Assembly (NCBI RefSeq): GCF_002904335.1
Contig: NZ_PPHF01000181.1
Location: forward strand, 1-64,000
Reading direction: 5' to 3'
Source: Amycolatopsis sp. CA-126428
Lineage (GTDB): Bacteria > Actinomycetota > Actinomycetes > Mycobacteriales > Pseudonocardiaceae
Length of the DNA: 64,000 nt
Position numbers and translations under genes: made by a program. Numbering within the stretch: the first letter of the stretch is position 1; the number at the start of each line of letters is the position of its first letter. Of the stretch, positions 30,750 to 39,780 are shown piece by piece. The notes beneath the pieces are model-generated. The model made no database searches, was not told where the DNA came from, and saw only the letters and a list, made by a program, of their open reading frames with translations.

Positions 30750-33700
30750 TCAGGACCGGCACAACCGCGCGAACGCGCGGATCGTGTCCTCGGCGAGGTC
30801 GCGGGCGAATGCCGGATCACAGTCGGCCTGCTCGTAGAGCACCTGCACCCGGATCGGGTCGGCGTCGATCACGCCGAGGACGATCGGGTAGCCGGTGCGC
30901 TCGAACTCCCGCACGGCGGTCAGCGACGCCTGCGGGCCCGCGATGACCGGCCGCGGGAAGTTCTCCACCACGAGGATGGTGTCGAACAGCTGCTCGCCGG
31001 CGGGCACCGCGGTCAGCCGGTGGATGTCGGTGAGCGAGCTCGCCACGTGTTCCCGCAGTTCGGCGTGGCGACCCTGCAGGCCGGTCAGCCAGGCGCGGGT
31101 GTCCGGCGCCGGGGCCGGCCGGACCCGGACCCGGACCCGGACCGGGAGCGTGGTGATCAGCGGCCCGACCATCCGGCCGACGTCGGCCAGTTCGCCGGGC
31201 CGGATCGCCACGGTGGCACCGAACACGACATCGTCCCGGCCGGTGCGCTCGGCCAGCACGCTCGCCCACGCGCCCTGCGCCAGGGTCGCCAGCGTCAGGC
31301 CGGCGCGGGCGAGGAATCCGCGCACCGCCTCGTGCAGCGACGGGGACAGGTCCACGTCGACGGTGGCCGAGCTGGTGCCCGGCACCTGCGGTGGCTTGAC
31401 CGGCAGCGGCGTCGCCCCGGTGAGGTCGCCCAAGGTCCGGCGCCAGTAGGTGCGCGCCTGCTCGGCGTCCGAGCGCGCCAGCCAGGCCACGAACTGCCCG
31501 AACGGCGGCGCCGGGGCCGGGCGGGCGGTGCTGCCCTCGAGCAGCGCCTGGTAGACCTCCATCACCTCGGAGACCACAGTGGACACGCTCCACCCGTCGA
31601 CGATGATGTGGTGGTAGCTCAGCACCACGTGCACGCTCTCGCCTCCGGGCCGCAGCGCGACCTCGATCGGCGGCGCCGCCGCCAGGTCGAACCCGCCGGT
31701 GCGCACCACGTCGGTCACCCGGATGCCGGCGTCGGCCCACACGGCCTGGACGGGCTCCTCCAGCCCGTCCCAGACGATCGTGCTGCGCAGGATCGGGTGC
31801 CGGCGCCCGACCTCGTGCCAGGCTTGGGCGAACGCGTGGAGGTCGATCCGCCCGTCGAGGCGGTAGGTCCGCCGGCCGAGGTACATGTCGTCGTCGGGGT
31901 CGAGCAGGCTGTGGAACAGCAGTCCTTCCTGCATCGCGGTGAGCGGGTGGACGTCCTCGAGCGCCGAGCCGCCCGGACCGCTCGCCGCCACGTGGTCCAC
32001 CTCGCGCTGGGTGAGCCGGGTCAGCGGGAAGTCCGACGGCGTGTGCCCGCCCGGGTTGGCGACGCAGTACGCGGTCAGCTCCCGCAGGTGGGCGAGGAAC
32101 GCCTCGGCGAGGGTCCGCACGGTGTCCGCGCGCAGCCGGGTCGCCGGGTAGATCCACTCGACGTGCAGGACGCCGTCGCGGACGCCGGCCTCGATCTCGA
32201 TCGGCCGGGGCCGCGGGTAGGCCGCGCTCTTCTCGGCACCCAGCGGCGTCGCCGCCACGGTGAACGGGCCGGCATCGGGGATCGAGCGATCCACCCGGCC
32301 GTGGTAGTTGACCACGACCGGCGAGACCGGGCCGGCGCTGCCCACGGCGGGCAGGCCGCGCAGGACCTCCTTGACGTGGTGCAGTTCGGGCTCGTCGAAC
32401 CGGACGGGCAGCACCTGGGTGAACCAGCCGACGGTGCGGGAGAGGTCGAGGTCGTCGGCGGCGCCGTCGCGGCCGTGGCGTTCGACGTCGAGCACCGCCG
32501 GGCCGCCGGTCCACTCCGCCAGCGTCTTCGCCGCGGCGGTGACGACCAGGTCCTCGGCCCGGACTCGGTGCACCCGCGGCACTTCCCGCAGCAGCCGCTC
32601 GGTGTCCTCTTCGGACAGTCGCACGTGCACCGAAGCCGCCGTGGCGACGGTGTCGGGCCCGTGGTCGTGGTCCGCCGGCAACGACGGGACCGCCGCGGGT
32701 CCGGCTGCCGCCACGTCGAGGGTGTCCAGTACGCCGATCCAGTCCTGGTACGACGACGTCGGCGCGGCGAACGGCGCGCCTTCGTAGGCCGCGGCCAGGT
32801 CTTCGATCAGCGAGCGCCACGACAACGTGTCCACGACGAGGTGGTGCACCGCGAGCAGCAGCCGGTCCGGCCCGTCGCCGGTGCGGAACAGCCCGGCCCG
32901 CACCACCGGCCCGGACACGATGTCCAACGAGGACTGGACCGCATCGGCCGCGGCGGTGATCGCGGCGGCGTCGGGGCTCGCGAAGTCCCGGCACCACAGC
33001 AGGTCCGCGTCCTCGCGGTCCACCACCCGCTGCCGGAGCGCCCCGAGGTCGAACCGGGTGCGCAACGCCGGGCTGTGCGCCACCAGGGCCCGCAGCGCGA
33101 CCGCCAGCCGGCCGGGGTCGGCGTTGTCGAGGGTGAGCACGACCGACTGGTTGTAGTGGTGGTGGTCCGGCAGGTCCCGCTCGGCGAACGCCCGCTGGAT
33201 CGGCGCGAGCGGGAACCACTCGCCGGTCTTCGCGGTGGGCCGCGACGGGGTTGCGGTGGTGATCGGGGCGGCCTGCGGGGCCAGCTGCGCGACCGTCGGG
33301 TACCGGAAGATCAGCTTCGGGCTGATCCGCAGGCCCGCCTGCCGGGCCCCCGCGACGACCTGCAGCGTCATGATGGAGTCGCCGCCGAGCTCGAAGAAGT
33401 TGTCGTGCACGCCGACGCGCTCCACCCGCAGCACGTGCGCCCAGCACTCGGCGAGCACCCGCTCGGTGTCGCCGCGCGGGGCCGCGTACTCCCGTTGCAC
33501 CGCGCGGTCGATCGCTTCCGGCACCGGCAGCGCCGTGCGGTCGACCTTGCCGTTGGCGGTCAGCGGCAGCTCGTCGAGCACCAGGTAGGTGGCCGGCACC
33601 AGGTAAGGCGGGAGCCGGTCACCGAGCCAGGACCGCAGCTCGCCGGGTGCCGGGGCGTGGCGGGAGTCGGCGGCCACGACGTAGGCGACCAGGCGCTGCC

Positions 33701-36700
33701 GGCCGCTGTCGTCGGCCGGCGCGGTCACCACCGCCCCGCGCAGGTCCGGGTGCCCGGACAAGGCGCGCTCGATCTCGCCGAGTTCCACCCGGTAGCCGCG
33801 GATCTTGACCTGCCCGTCGCGCCGGCCGAGGAAGAGGAGGTCCCCGCCCGGCAGGCGGACCGCGCGGTCGCCGGTGCGGTACATCCGGCCGCCCGGCACC
33901 GGCCAGAAGGGGTCGGGCACGAACTTCCCGGCGGTCAGGCCCGGCCGGTCGAGGTAACCGCGGGCATTGCCGATGCCGCCGACGCAGATCTCACCGGGTA
34001 CCCCGAGCGGCACCGGCCGCAGCCGCTCGTCGAGCAGGTACGTGCTCTGGTTCCGGTGCGGGCGGCCGATGGGCACCAGCGTCGTCCCGGCCGGCTCGGC
34101 TCCGGTGCGGAACGACGAGCAGCCGACCGACACCTCGGTGGGGCCGTAGTGGTTGAGGATCGCGGTGTCCGGCGCGAGGCGGCGCCAGCGTGCCCGCACC
34201 CGGTCGGGGAACGCCTCGCCGCCGACGAGCAGCACCCGCGCGAGGCGGGCCGCGCGCTCCGGGGACAGGTGCTCGGCGAGCAGCTCCAGCAGCCCGGGCG
34301 TGAGCTTGATGAAGCTGTACGGCGCGCCCTCGGCGAGCTGGTCCGCGAGTTCGCCGGCATCGAGCCCGTCGGGCAGCAGCCGCACCGGCTGCCCGGCGAG
34401 CAGCGGCGCGTACAGCGACGGCACGATCAGGTCGAAGCCGTAGGAGGAGAAGACCGGCGCGCCACCGCGCGCGTCTTCGGGCAGCTGTGCGAGGCACCAC
34501 CGCAGGTGGTTGACCACCCCGCGGTGGGTGACCGCGACGCCCTTGGGTTTGCCCGTCGACCCGGACGTGTAGATCACGTACGCCAGGTTGTCCGGAGTGG
34601 ACAGTGGCACCGGATCGCGGTCGTCGGTGCCGCTGCCGGGGGCGATCAGCTCGGCGCCGGACCCGGCGACCAGCTCGCGCAGGTCGTCGTCGACGATCAG
34701 GTAGCGCAGGCCGGCGTCGGCGATGATGGTGGCGAGCCGCTCGGCGGGGTTGTCCGGGGCGAGCGGCAGGTAGGCACCGCCGGCCTTGAGCACGGCCAGC
34801 AACGACACCATCAGCTCCGGCGTGCGGTGCGCGCAGACGCCGATCAGCGTCTCGGGGCCGGCCCCGCGCCCGCGCAGGTGGTGAGCCAGGCGGTTGGCGC
34901 GGGTGTTCAGCTCGGCGAAGGTCAGCTCGTGGTCGTGCCCGCGGACCGCGACGGCGCCGGGCACCCGGTGCGCGGTGGCTTCGACGAGCCCGTGGATCGT
35001 GGCCGCGGCGACGGGGTCGGGCACCTGCGCCCCGAAGACCGGCCAGGAAGCGGACTCCTCGGCGGTGATCAGCTCGACGTCGCCCACCCGGCGGCCCGGA
35101 TCGGCGGCGAACGCGGCCAGGGCCGCGTCGACGTGCCCGGCGATGCGCCGCACCGCGGCCTCGTCGAAGCGGGACCGCTGGTAGCGCAGCAGCAGCTCGA
35201 CCCGCTCGCCGTGCTCCTCGACCAGCAGCACGAGCGGGTAGCCGGTGTTGGTGACGGTGTCGTGCGAGCTGATCGACAGCCCGGTCGCCGGGTCGTGCGC
35301 CTGCGGCGCGGGCTGGTTCTGCCCGATCACGATGGTGTCGAACAGTGCCTGGCCGGCGGGCACGCCGCTCCAGGCCCGGATGTCGGGCAGCGAGCAGTGC
35401 TGGTGGTCCTGCAGCTGAAGCAGGTTCCACTGCACCTCGCGCAGCCACTCCGCCAGTTCCGCGCCGGGCGGCACCGGCAGCCGCACCGGCAGCGTGGCGA
35501 TGAACAGGCCCACGGTGGTGTCGACCTCGGCCAGCTCCGGCGGGCGGCCGGAGAACGTCGAGCCGAACACGACGTCCTGCCGCTCGCCGTACCGCGCCAG
35601 CAGCAGTCCCCACAGGCCGTGCACCACCGAGTTCAGGGTCAGGCCCTCGGCGCGGGCCCGGTCACGCAGGGCGACCGCCCGGGCCCCGGCGAGGCTGACC
35701 GCGACCTCGCCGACGCCGTCGGGCACGTCGTCGTGTCCGACGTTCCCGGGCAGTGGTGACGGACCCGCACACCCGCGCAGCCGGTCGCGCCAGAACGTCG
35801 CGGCCCGCTCCCGGTCCTGCCGCTCGATCCAGTCGACGTAGCGGCGGAACGCCGGCCCCGCGGTGACTTCCGCGGGCTCGGCCAGTGCGTGCTCGCGGTA
35901 GCGCTGCACCAGTTCCCGCACGACCAGTGCCATGCTCCAGCCGTCGAGGACGAGGTGGTGGTGGCTGAGCACGACCGCCCAGTCCCGCTCGCCGAGGCGC
36001 ACCGCGGTCAGCCGCAGCGGTGGCGCCGCGGCCGGGTCGAAGCCCACCTGCCGGTCCTCGGCGACCACGCGGTCGAGGTCGGCCGCCTCGACCACCGTGA
36101 CGGACGTGCGCACGGCGTGCTCGACGACCTGCACCGGCCGGTCGAGACCGGCCCACGCGACCCGCGAGCGCAACGCCGGGTGGCGGGCGGCCACGTCCCG
36201 CCAGGCGGCGGCGAACACGCCGGGGTCGAACGGGCCGCTCACCCGCAGCACGGACTGCTGGAAGTAGTCGGTGGCGTCGTCGTTGTACTGGCTGTGGAAC
36301 AACATCCCCGCCTGCAGCGGGGTGAGCGGGTAGACGTCGGCCACGTCGTCGAGGGCCGCGATGGTGGCCACGGCGGCGGCGTCCCGGCCGTGCGCGGCCA
36401 CGGCCGCACCGGGGTCGTCCGGCGCGGTGACCGCTTCGGCCAGTCCGGCGATCGCGCGGATCGTGCGGTGGCGCAGGATGTGCTCGGCGGTGATCCGCAG
36501 GCCGGCGGCGCGCGCCCGGGCGACCAGGGTGAGGGCGACGATGGAGTCACCGCCGAGGTCGAGGAAGTCGTCGCCGGGGCCGGCGCCGGCCAGCACGCCG
36601 CGCCAGATCTCGACCAGGGTGCGTTCGGCGGCCGTGCCCGCCGCGGTGTCCGGCCCGGCCACCCGGTCCTCGGGCACGGGCAGCTGCTTGCGGTCGATCT

Positions 36701-38192
36701 TCCCGTTGAGGCTCAACGGGATCTCGTCGATCGTCAGGTAGCGCGCGGGGATCATGTGCGCGGGCAGCGTCCGGCCCAGGAACTCGCGCAGCTGGGCCGG
36801 GCGGGGGCACTCGCGGTCGCCGTCGAGCACGAGGTAGCCGAGCAGCTGCTGGTGCCCGGCCGCGGTCGTGTGCGCGACCACGACGGCGTCGTGCACGGCG
36901 GGGTGGGTGCGCAGCGCGACGCCGATCTCGTCGAGCTCGATCCGGAATCCGTTGATCTTCACCTGGTGGTCGGTGCGGCCGAGGTACTCGATTTCGCCGT
37001 CCGGGCGCCGCATCGCGATGTCGCCGGTGCGGTAGAGCCGCCCGCCGGAGCCGAACGGGTCGGGCACGAAGCGCTGCGCGGTCAGGCCCGGGCGCCGGTG
37101 GTAGCCGCGGGCGAGCTGGATGCCGCCGAGGTAGAGCTCGCCCGCTTCGCCGTCGGCGGCCGCCGAGAAGTCGTCGGTGAGCACGTGCAGCCCGGTGTTG
37201 GCGACCGGGCGGCCGATCGGCACGGTGGTGGTGTCGGCCACCGGGTCGCACCGGTGGTAGGACACGTCGACCGACGCTTCGGTGGGGCCGTACAGGTTCT
37301 CGAGGGTGCCGGGCAGCAGGTCCATCGCTCGCTGCGCGACGTCCGAGGGCAGCGCCTCCCCGCTGCACACGACGTGGCGCAGGCTGGTGATGCCGCGGAC
37401 GGCGGGCTCCTGCAGGAACTGCGCGAGCATCGACGGCACGAAGTGCACGACGGTGATCCCGTGCTCGCGGATGGTGGCGGCGAGGTACGCGGCGTCGCGG
37501 TGCCCGCCGGGCCGGGCCATCACGAGCCGGGCGCCGGTCATCAGGGCCCAGAAGAGCTCCCAGACCGACACGTCGAAGCTGAACGGCGTCTTCTGCAGCA
37601 CCGCGTCACCGGGCCCGATCGGGTACTCCCGTTGCATCCACAGCAGCCGGTTGACCACCCCGGCGTGGGCGAGGCAGGCGCCCTTCGGCCGCCCGGTCGA
37701 GCCCGAGGTGTAGATGACGTAGGCGAGGTTGTCCGGTTTCGCGGCCGGTGCCTCGCCGTCGGCGGCGGCCGGGAGCGGGGCGTCGATGTCGACGGTCGTG
37801 CGGCAGCCGAGAGCGCGGGCCACGGCCGCGGTCGGCTCGTGCACGAGCAGCAGCTCGGCTTGGGCGTCGCCGAGCATGTAGGAGAGCCGGTCGGCCGGGT
37901 ATTCGGGGTCCAGCGGGAGGTAGGCCCCGCCGGCGCGCAGGATCGCCAGCACGCCGACGATCATGGCCGCGCCGCGCACCGCGCAGATGCCCACCACGGT
38001 CTCCGGCCCGACGCCGAGCGTCCGCAGGTGCGTGGCCAGCGTCCGGACGCGTCCGGCCAGCTCGGCGTAGGTCAGCGGGCCGTCCGCGGTCACCACGGCG
38101 ACGGCCTCCGGGGTGCGGGCCGTCTGCTCGTCGATCAGGCCGGTCAGCGTGGACCGGAGGGAAACTTCCAGGAGAGCCGGATCCGTGCTCAC
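30750..38192 (-). CDS. NRPS with epimerase and unpaired terminal C domain (A-PCP-C-A-PCP-E-C)
   Basis: A 2480-aa synthetase from GTG 38192, which overlaps the SARP stop as GTGA and has GAAGGTGG upstream; the frame to 38240 is an extension inside the SARP gene. A1 ~1-500: the pocket reads D-V-W-H-V-S-L-V-D-K, a serine code. PCP1: DLGGDSIVAL near 545. C ~600-1030: SHHHLVLDGWS. A2 ~1055-1560: the pocket reads D-L-P-K-L-G-H-V-G-K, close to aspartate codes. PCP2: ELGGDSIMTL. E ~1650-2060: HHLVVDTLSW and VNYHGRVD. C-terminal C: YHHIIVDGWS near 2195. With no starter C it initiates on Ser, adds an Asp-type residue (plausibly 3-methyl-Asp), epimerises it, and the last C joins it to a residue on another protein. 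Confidence 0.94.
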   Translation of the reverse strand: MSTDPALLEVSLRSTLTGLIDEQTARTPEAVAVVTADGPLTYAELAGRVRTLATHLRTLGVGPETVVGICAVRGAAMIVGVLAILRAGGAYLPLDPEYPADRLSYMLGDAQAELLLVHEPTAAVARALGCRTTVDIDAPLPAAADGEAPAAKPDNLAYVIYTSGSTGRPKGACLAHAGVVNRLLWMQREYPIGPGDAVLQKTPFSFDVSVWELFWALMTGARLVMARPGGHRDAAYLAATIREHGITVVHFVPSMLAQFLQEPAVRGITSLRHVVCSGEALPSDVAQRAMDLLPGTLENLYGPTEASVDVSYHRCDPVADTTTVPIGRPVANTGLHVLTDDFSAAADGEAGELYLGGIQLARGYHRRPGLTAQRFVPDPFGSGGRLYRTGDIAMRRPDGEIEYLGRTDHQVKINGFRIELDEIGVALRTHPAVHDAVVVAHTTAAGHQQLLGYLVLDGDRECPRPAQLREFLGRTLPAHMIPARYLTIDEIPLSLNGKIDRKQLPVPEDRVAGPDTAAGTAAERTLVEIWRGVLAGAGPGDDFLDLGGDSIVALTLVARARAAGLRITAEHILRHRTIRAIAGLAEAVTAPDDPGAAVAAHGRDAAAVATIAALDDVADVYPLTPLQAGMLFHSQYNDDATDYFQQSVLRVSGPFDPGVFAAAWRDVAARHPALRSRVAWAGLDRPVQVVEHAVRTSVTVVEAADLDRVVAEDRQVGFDPAAAPPLRLTAVRLGERDWAVVLSHHHLVLDGWSMALVVRELVQRYREHALAEPAEVTAGPAFRRYVDWIERQDRERAATFWRDRLRGCAGPSPLPGNVGHDDVPDGVGEVAVSLAGARAVALRDRARAEGLTLNSVVHGLWGLLLARYGERQDVVFGSTFSGRPPELAEVDTTVGLFIATLPVRLPVPPGAELAEWLREVQWNLLQLQDHQHCSLPDIRAWSGVPAGQALFDTIVIGQNQPAPQAHDPATGLSISSHDTVTNTGYPLVLLVEEHGERVELLLRYQRSRFDEAAVRRIAGHVDAALAAFAADPGRRVGDVELITAEESASWPVFGAQVPDPVAAATIHGLVEATAHRVPGAVAVRGHDHELTFAELNTRANRLAHHLRGRGAGPETLIGVCAHRTPELMVSLLAVLKAGGAYLPLAPDNPAERLATIIADAGLRYLIVDDDLRELVAGSGAELIAPGSGTDDRDPVPLSTPDNLAYVIYTSGSTGKPKGVAVTHRGVVNHLRWCLAQLPEDARGGAPVFSSYGFDLIVPSLYAPLLAGQPVRLLPDGLDAGELADQLAEGAPYSFIKLTPGLLELLAEHLSPERAARLARVLLVGGEAFPDRVRARWRRLAPDTAILNHYGPTEVSVGCSSFRTGAEPAGTTLVPIGRPHRNQSTYLLDERLRPVPLGVPGEICVGGIGNARGYLDRPGLTAGKFVPDPFWPVPGGRMYRTGDRAVRLPGGDLLFLGRRDGQVKIRGYRVELGEIERALSGHPDLRGAVVTAPADDSGRQRLVAYVVAADSRHAPAPGELRSWLGDRLPPYLVPATYLVLDELPLTANGKVDRTALPVPEAIDRAVQREYAAPRGDTERVLAECWAHVLRVERVGVHDNFFELGGDSIMTLQVVAGARQAGLRISPKLIFRYPTVAQLAPQAAPITTATPSRPTAKTGEWFPLAPIQRAFAERDLPDHHHYNQSVVLTLDNADPGRLAVALRALVAHSPALRTRFDLGALRQRVVDREDADLLWCRDFASPDAAAITAAADAVQSSLDIVSGPVVRAGLFRTGDGPDRLLLAVHHLVVDTLSWRSLIEDLAAAYEGAPFAAPTSSYQDWIGVLDTLDVAAAGPAAVPSLPADHDHGPDTVATAASVHVRLSEEDTERLLREVPRVHRVRAEDLVVTAAAKTLAEWTGGPAVLDVERHGRDGAADDLDLSRTVGWFTQVLPVRFDEPELHHVKEVLRGLPAVGSAGPVSPVVVNYHGRVDRSIPDAGPFTVAATPLGAEKSAAYPRPRPIEIEAGVRDGVLHVEWIYPATRLRADTVRTLAEAFLAHLRELTAYCVANPGGHTPSDFPLTRLTQREVDHVAASGPGGSALEDVHPLTAMQEGLLFHSLLDPDDDMYLGRRTYRLDGRIDLHAFAQAWHEVGRRHPILRSTIVWDGLEEPVQAVWADAGIRVTDVVRTGGFDLAAAPPIEVALRPGGESVHVVLSYHHIIVDGWSVSTVVSEVMEVYQALLEGSTARPAPAPPFGQFVAWLARSDAEQARTYWRRTLGDLTGATPLPVKPPQVPGTSSATVDVDLSPSLHEAVRGFLARAGLTLATLAQGAWASVLAERTGRDDVVFGATVAIRPGELADVGRMVGPLITTLPVRVRVRVRPAPAPDTRAWLTGLQGRHAELREHVASSLTDIHRLTAVPAGEQLFDTILVVENFPRPVIAGPQASLTAVREFERTGYPIVLGVIDADPIRVQVLYEQADCDPAFARDLAEDTIRAFARLCRS

Positions 38193-39313
38193 GTCGCCAC
38201 CTTCAGGGGGTTGTTTTCGGTCAGAGCCCTGCGTTTCCACGTCCGCAGCTCGATGTGGGCCTCACCGAGCGCGGTGGTCAGTTCCGCCACCCGGGCGGAC
38301 AGGTCCGGGTCCCGCGGGGGGCCGGGTGGGGCGGTGCCGGTCAGGCCGGCCCGGCCGCCGTCGAGGAATTGCCGTTGCCACAGCTCGATGTCGGGTTCGG
38401 GCTGGTGGTACTTGCGGGCCGCCTCCGCCACCGTGAGATCACCCGACAGCAACCCCAGCACGAGCAGGGCCTTGTCCTCGCCGGACAACCGGACCGGCCG
38501 GCCGGCGACCGGGTCCCGCGCCGGCCCGGACCGCGACGCGGACAGCCGGACCCGGTGCACCGGCCGTCGCGGCTTCGGCTCGTCGGCGATGATGTGCTGC
38601 TGCAGCTGGCGCAGTTCTTCACCGGGTTCGATGCCGAGCTCGTCGACGAGCACCTCGCGGCCCGCGCGGTAGGTGTCCAGCGCTTCGGCCCGGCGGCCGG
38701 TGCGGTGCAGCGCCCGCATCAGCAGCCCGCGCAACCGCTCCCGCAGCGGGTGCAGCGCGACCAGGTCCAGCAGGACCGGGACCAGGCCGTCCGGCTCGCC
38801 GACGTCGAGGCGGACCGCGGCCCACTCTTCGATCGCCGTCAGCCGCTGCTCGGCCATCCGCACGGCCACGGCGTCGAGCACCTGGCTCCCGCCGGGCGGG
38901 TTGCCCGTCGCCGGCCACATGCCGACCGCGGCGTGGAAGTCGCGTTCCGCCTGCTCCGGGTGCCCCGCGTCGAGCGCCCGGCGGGCGGCGGCGACCAGGT
39001 CCTCGAAGACCAGCAGGTCGACCTCGGCGGGATCGACCTCGAGCGCGTAGCCCACCGGCCCGGTGACGATGGAAGCGGCCACGCCCTCCTGACCGAACCG
39101 CTTGCGCAGCATCGACACGCAGATCTGGATCTGGTCGCGTGCGGTCGGTGGCGGTGATTCGTCCCAGATGGCCTGGGCCAGCCGCTCGACCGCCACTTCG
39201 CGGTTGGCCGCCAGCACCAGCATCACGACCGCCGCCCGCTGGCGGTGCGAGGTCAGGGACAACGGCCCGCCGGCGCCCTCGACCTTCAGATCCCCCAGGA
39301 TGTGAAACTTCAT
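38189..39313 (-). CDS. SARP-family activator with an extra C-terminal transposase-type HTH
   Basis: A 374-aa protein from the ATG at 39313, preceded by AAGGGGAG. A winged-helix DNA-binding domain (~5-95, KFHILGDLKVEG start) and a bacterial transcriptional activation domain (~100-245, ELGIEPGEELRQLQQHI end) define a small SARP. Residues ~265-330 then add a segment (LSGEDKALLVLGLL, DLTVAEAARKYH, ELWQRQFLDGG) that resembles the helix-turn-helix of IS3/IS911 OrfA transposase proteins, followed by a predicted coiled tail. Its stop overlaps the NRPS start (GTGA), so regulator and synthetase are made from one message. It is the likely pathway-specific activator. Confidence 0.88.
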   Translation of the reverse strand: MKFHILGDLKVEGAGGPLSLTSHRQRAAVVMLVLAANREVAVERLAQAIWDESPPPTARDQIQICVSMLRKRFGQEGVAASIVTGPVGYALEVDPAEVDLLVFEDLVAAARRALDAGHPEQAERDFHAAVGMWPATGNPPGGSQVLDAVAVRMAEQRLTAIEEWAAVRLDVGEPDGLVPVLLDLVALHPLRERLRGLLMRALHRTGRRAEALDTYRAGREVLVDELGIEPGEELRQLQQHIIADEPKPRRPVHRVRLSASRSGPARDPVAGRPVRLSGEDKALLVLGLLSGDLTVAEAARKYHQPEPDIELWQRQFLDGGRAGLTGTAPPGPPRDPDLSARVAELTTALGEAHIELRTWKRRALTENNPLKVAT

Positions 39314-39351
39314 TCTCTCCCCTTCCAAGGCCCGGAAAACGGCAGGGCCAC

Positions 39352-39363
39352 CAGACCGGTGAG
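39352..39363 (-). promoter_or_regulatory. CAGACCGGT element upstream of the SARP gene
   Basis: CAGACCGGTGAG lies 39-50 bases upstream of the SARP start codon. A fuller palindromic version occurs at about the same distance in front of the other regulator gene (42761-42772). It could be a shared operator or promoter part. Confidence 0.3.
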
Positions 39364-39376
39364 TCCATCTCGCGGC

Positions 39377-39409
39377 ATTCCGCTATCCCGGCGTTATCGC
39401 CGGGTTAAG
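39377..39409 (-). promoter_or_regulatory. Candidate SARP box (three 11-bp units) facing the SARP-NRPS operon
   Basis: Read on the minus strand the units are CTTAACCCGGC, GATAACGCCGG and GATAGCGGAAT in tandem with an exact 11-bp period. This is the spacing that SARP proteins recognise. The array is 64-96 bases upstream of the SARP start codon, suggesting autoregulation of the operon. Confidence 0.6.
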
Positions 39410-39480
39410 CCAGGGGAAAAGACCGGCCGGCTCGGTCGTGCCGGCGGGATTTCCGCAGCTCGGAGCCGGGCAATGGTGGG

Positions 39481-39513
39481 GATAAGGGCGGGATAGCGCC
39501 GGGATTCGAGGCG
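39481..39513 (+). promoter_or_regulatory. Candidate SARP box (three 11-bp units) facing the small peptide gene
   Basis: GATAAGGGCGG, GATAGCGCCGG and GATTCGAGGCG follow each other with an 11-bp period on the plus strand. They mirror the minus-strand array at 39377-39409 and lie about 60-95 bases upstream of the peptide gene start. Confidence 0.6.
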
Positions 39514-39575
39514 TCCATAACGTTCATCTCGTCGCCGGGAAAACCCCGGAAATCCCCGATCACGGAGGTTCTGTC

Positions 39576-39755
39576 ATGGCCCGCACGCTCACCGCCCGCA
39601 TCGCCACCACCGCCGCTCTCGCCGCCGCGGCGTTCGCCATCGCGGCCGGTTCGATGCAGCCGGGTGCCGACCACGCCGCGGCCGGCGCCGGTCAGCAGAC
39701 CCAGGTCGTCCGGATCGCCCAGGACCTGCCGACCGACGGCAACCCGTGGGACTGA
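39576..39755 (+). CDS. Small exported peptide (59 aa), unknown function
   Basis: An ATG at 39576 with GGAGG seven bases upstream opens a 59-codon frame. The N-terminus MARTLTARIATTAALAAAAF is basic then strongly hydrophobic, as in a Sec signal peptide, with possible cleavage near the AAG/HAAA stretch. The remainder is short and polar and ends in QVVRIAQDLPTDGNPWD. It lies on the divergent promoter opposite the SARP-NRPS operon, downstream of its own SARP-like box, and converges on the next regulator. It could be a secreted signalling peptide, a modified-peptide precursor or a cell-surface factor. I do not recognise a family. Confidence 0.7.
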   Translation: MARTLTARIATTAALAAAAFAIAAGSMQPGADHAAAGAGQQTQVVRIAQDLPTDGNPWD

Positions 39756-39780
39756 GCTCCGGACGTCGCCCGGGCGCCCC

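Noticed and set aside
34400-38240. Large plus-strand open frames opposite the NRPS (for example 35889-38672)
   Set aside because: Long Arg/Gly/Val/His-rich frames antisense to well-supported NRPS domains; typical GC-rich shadow frames.
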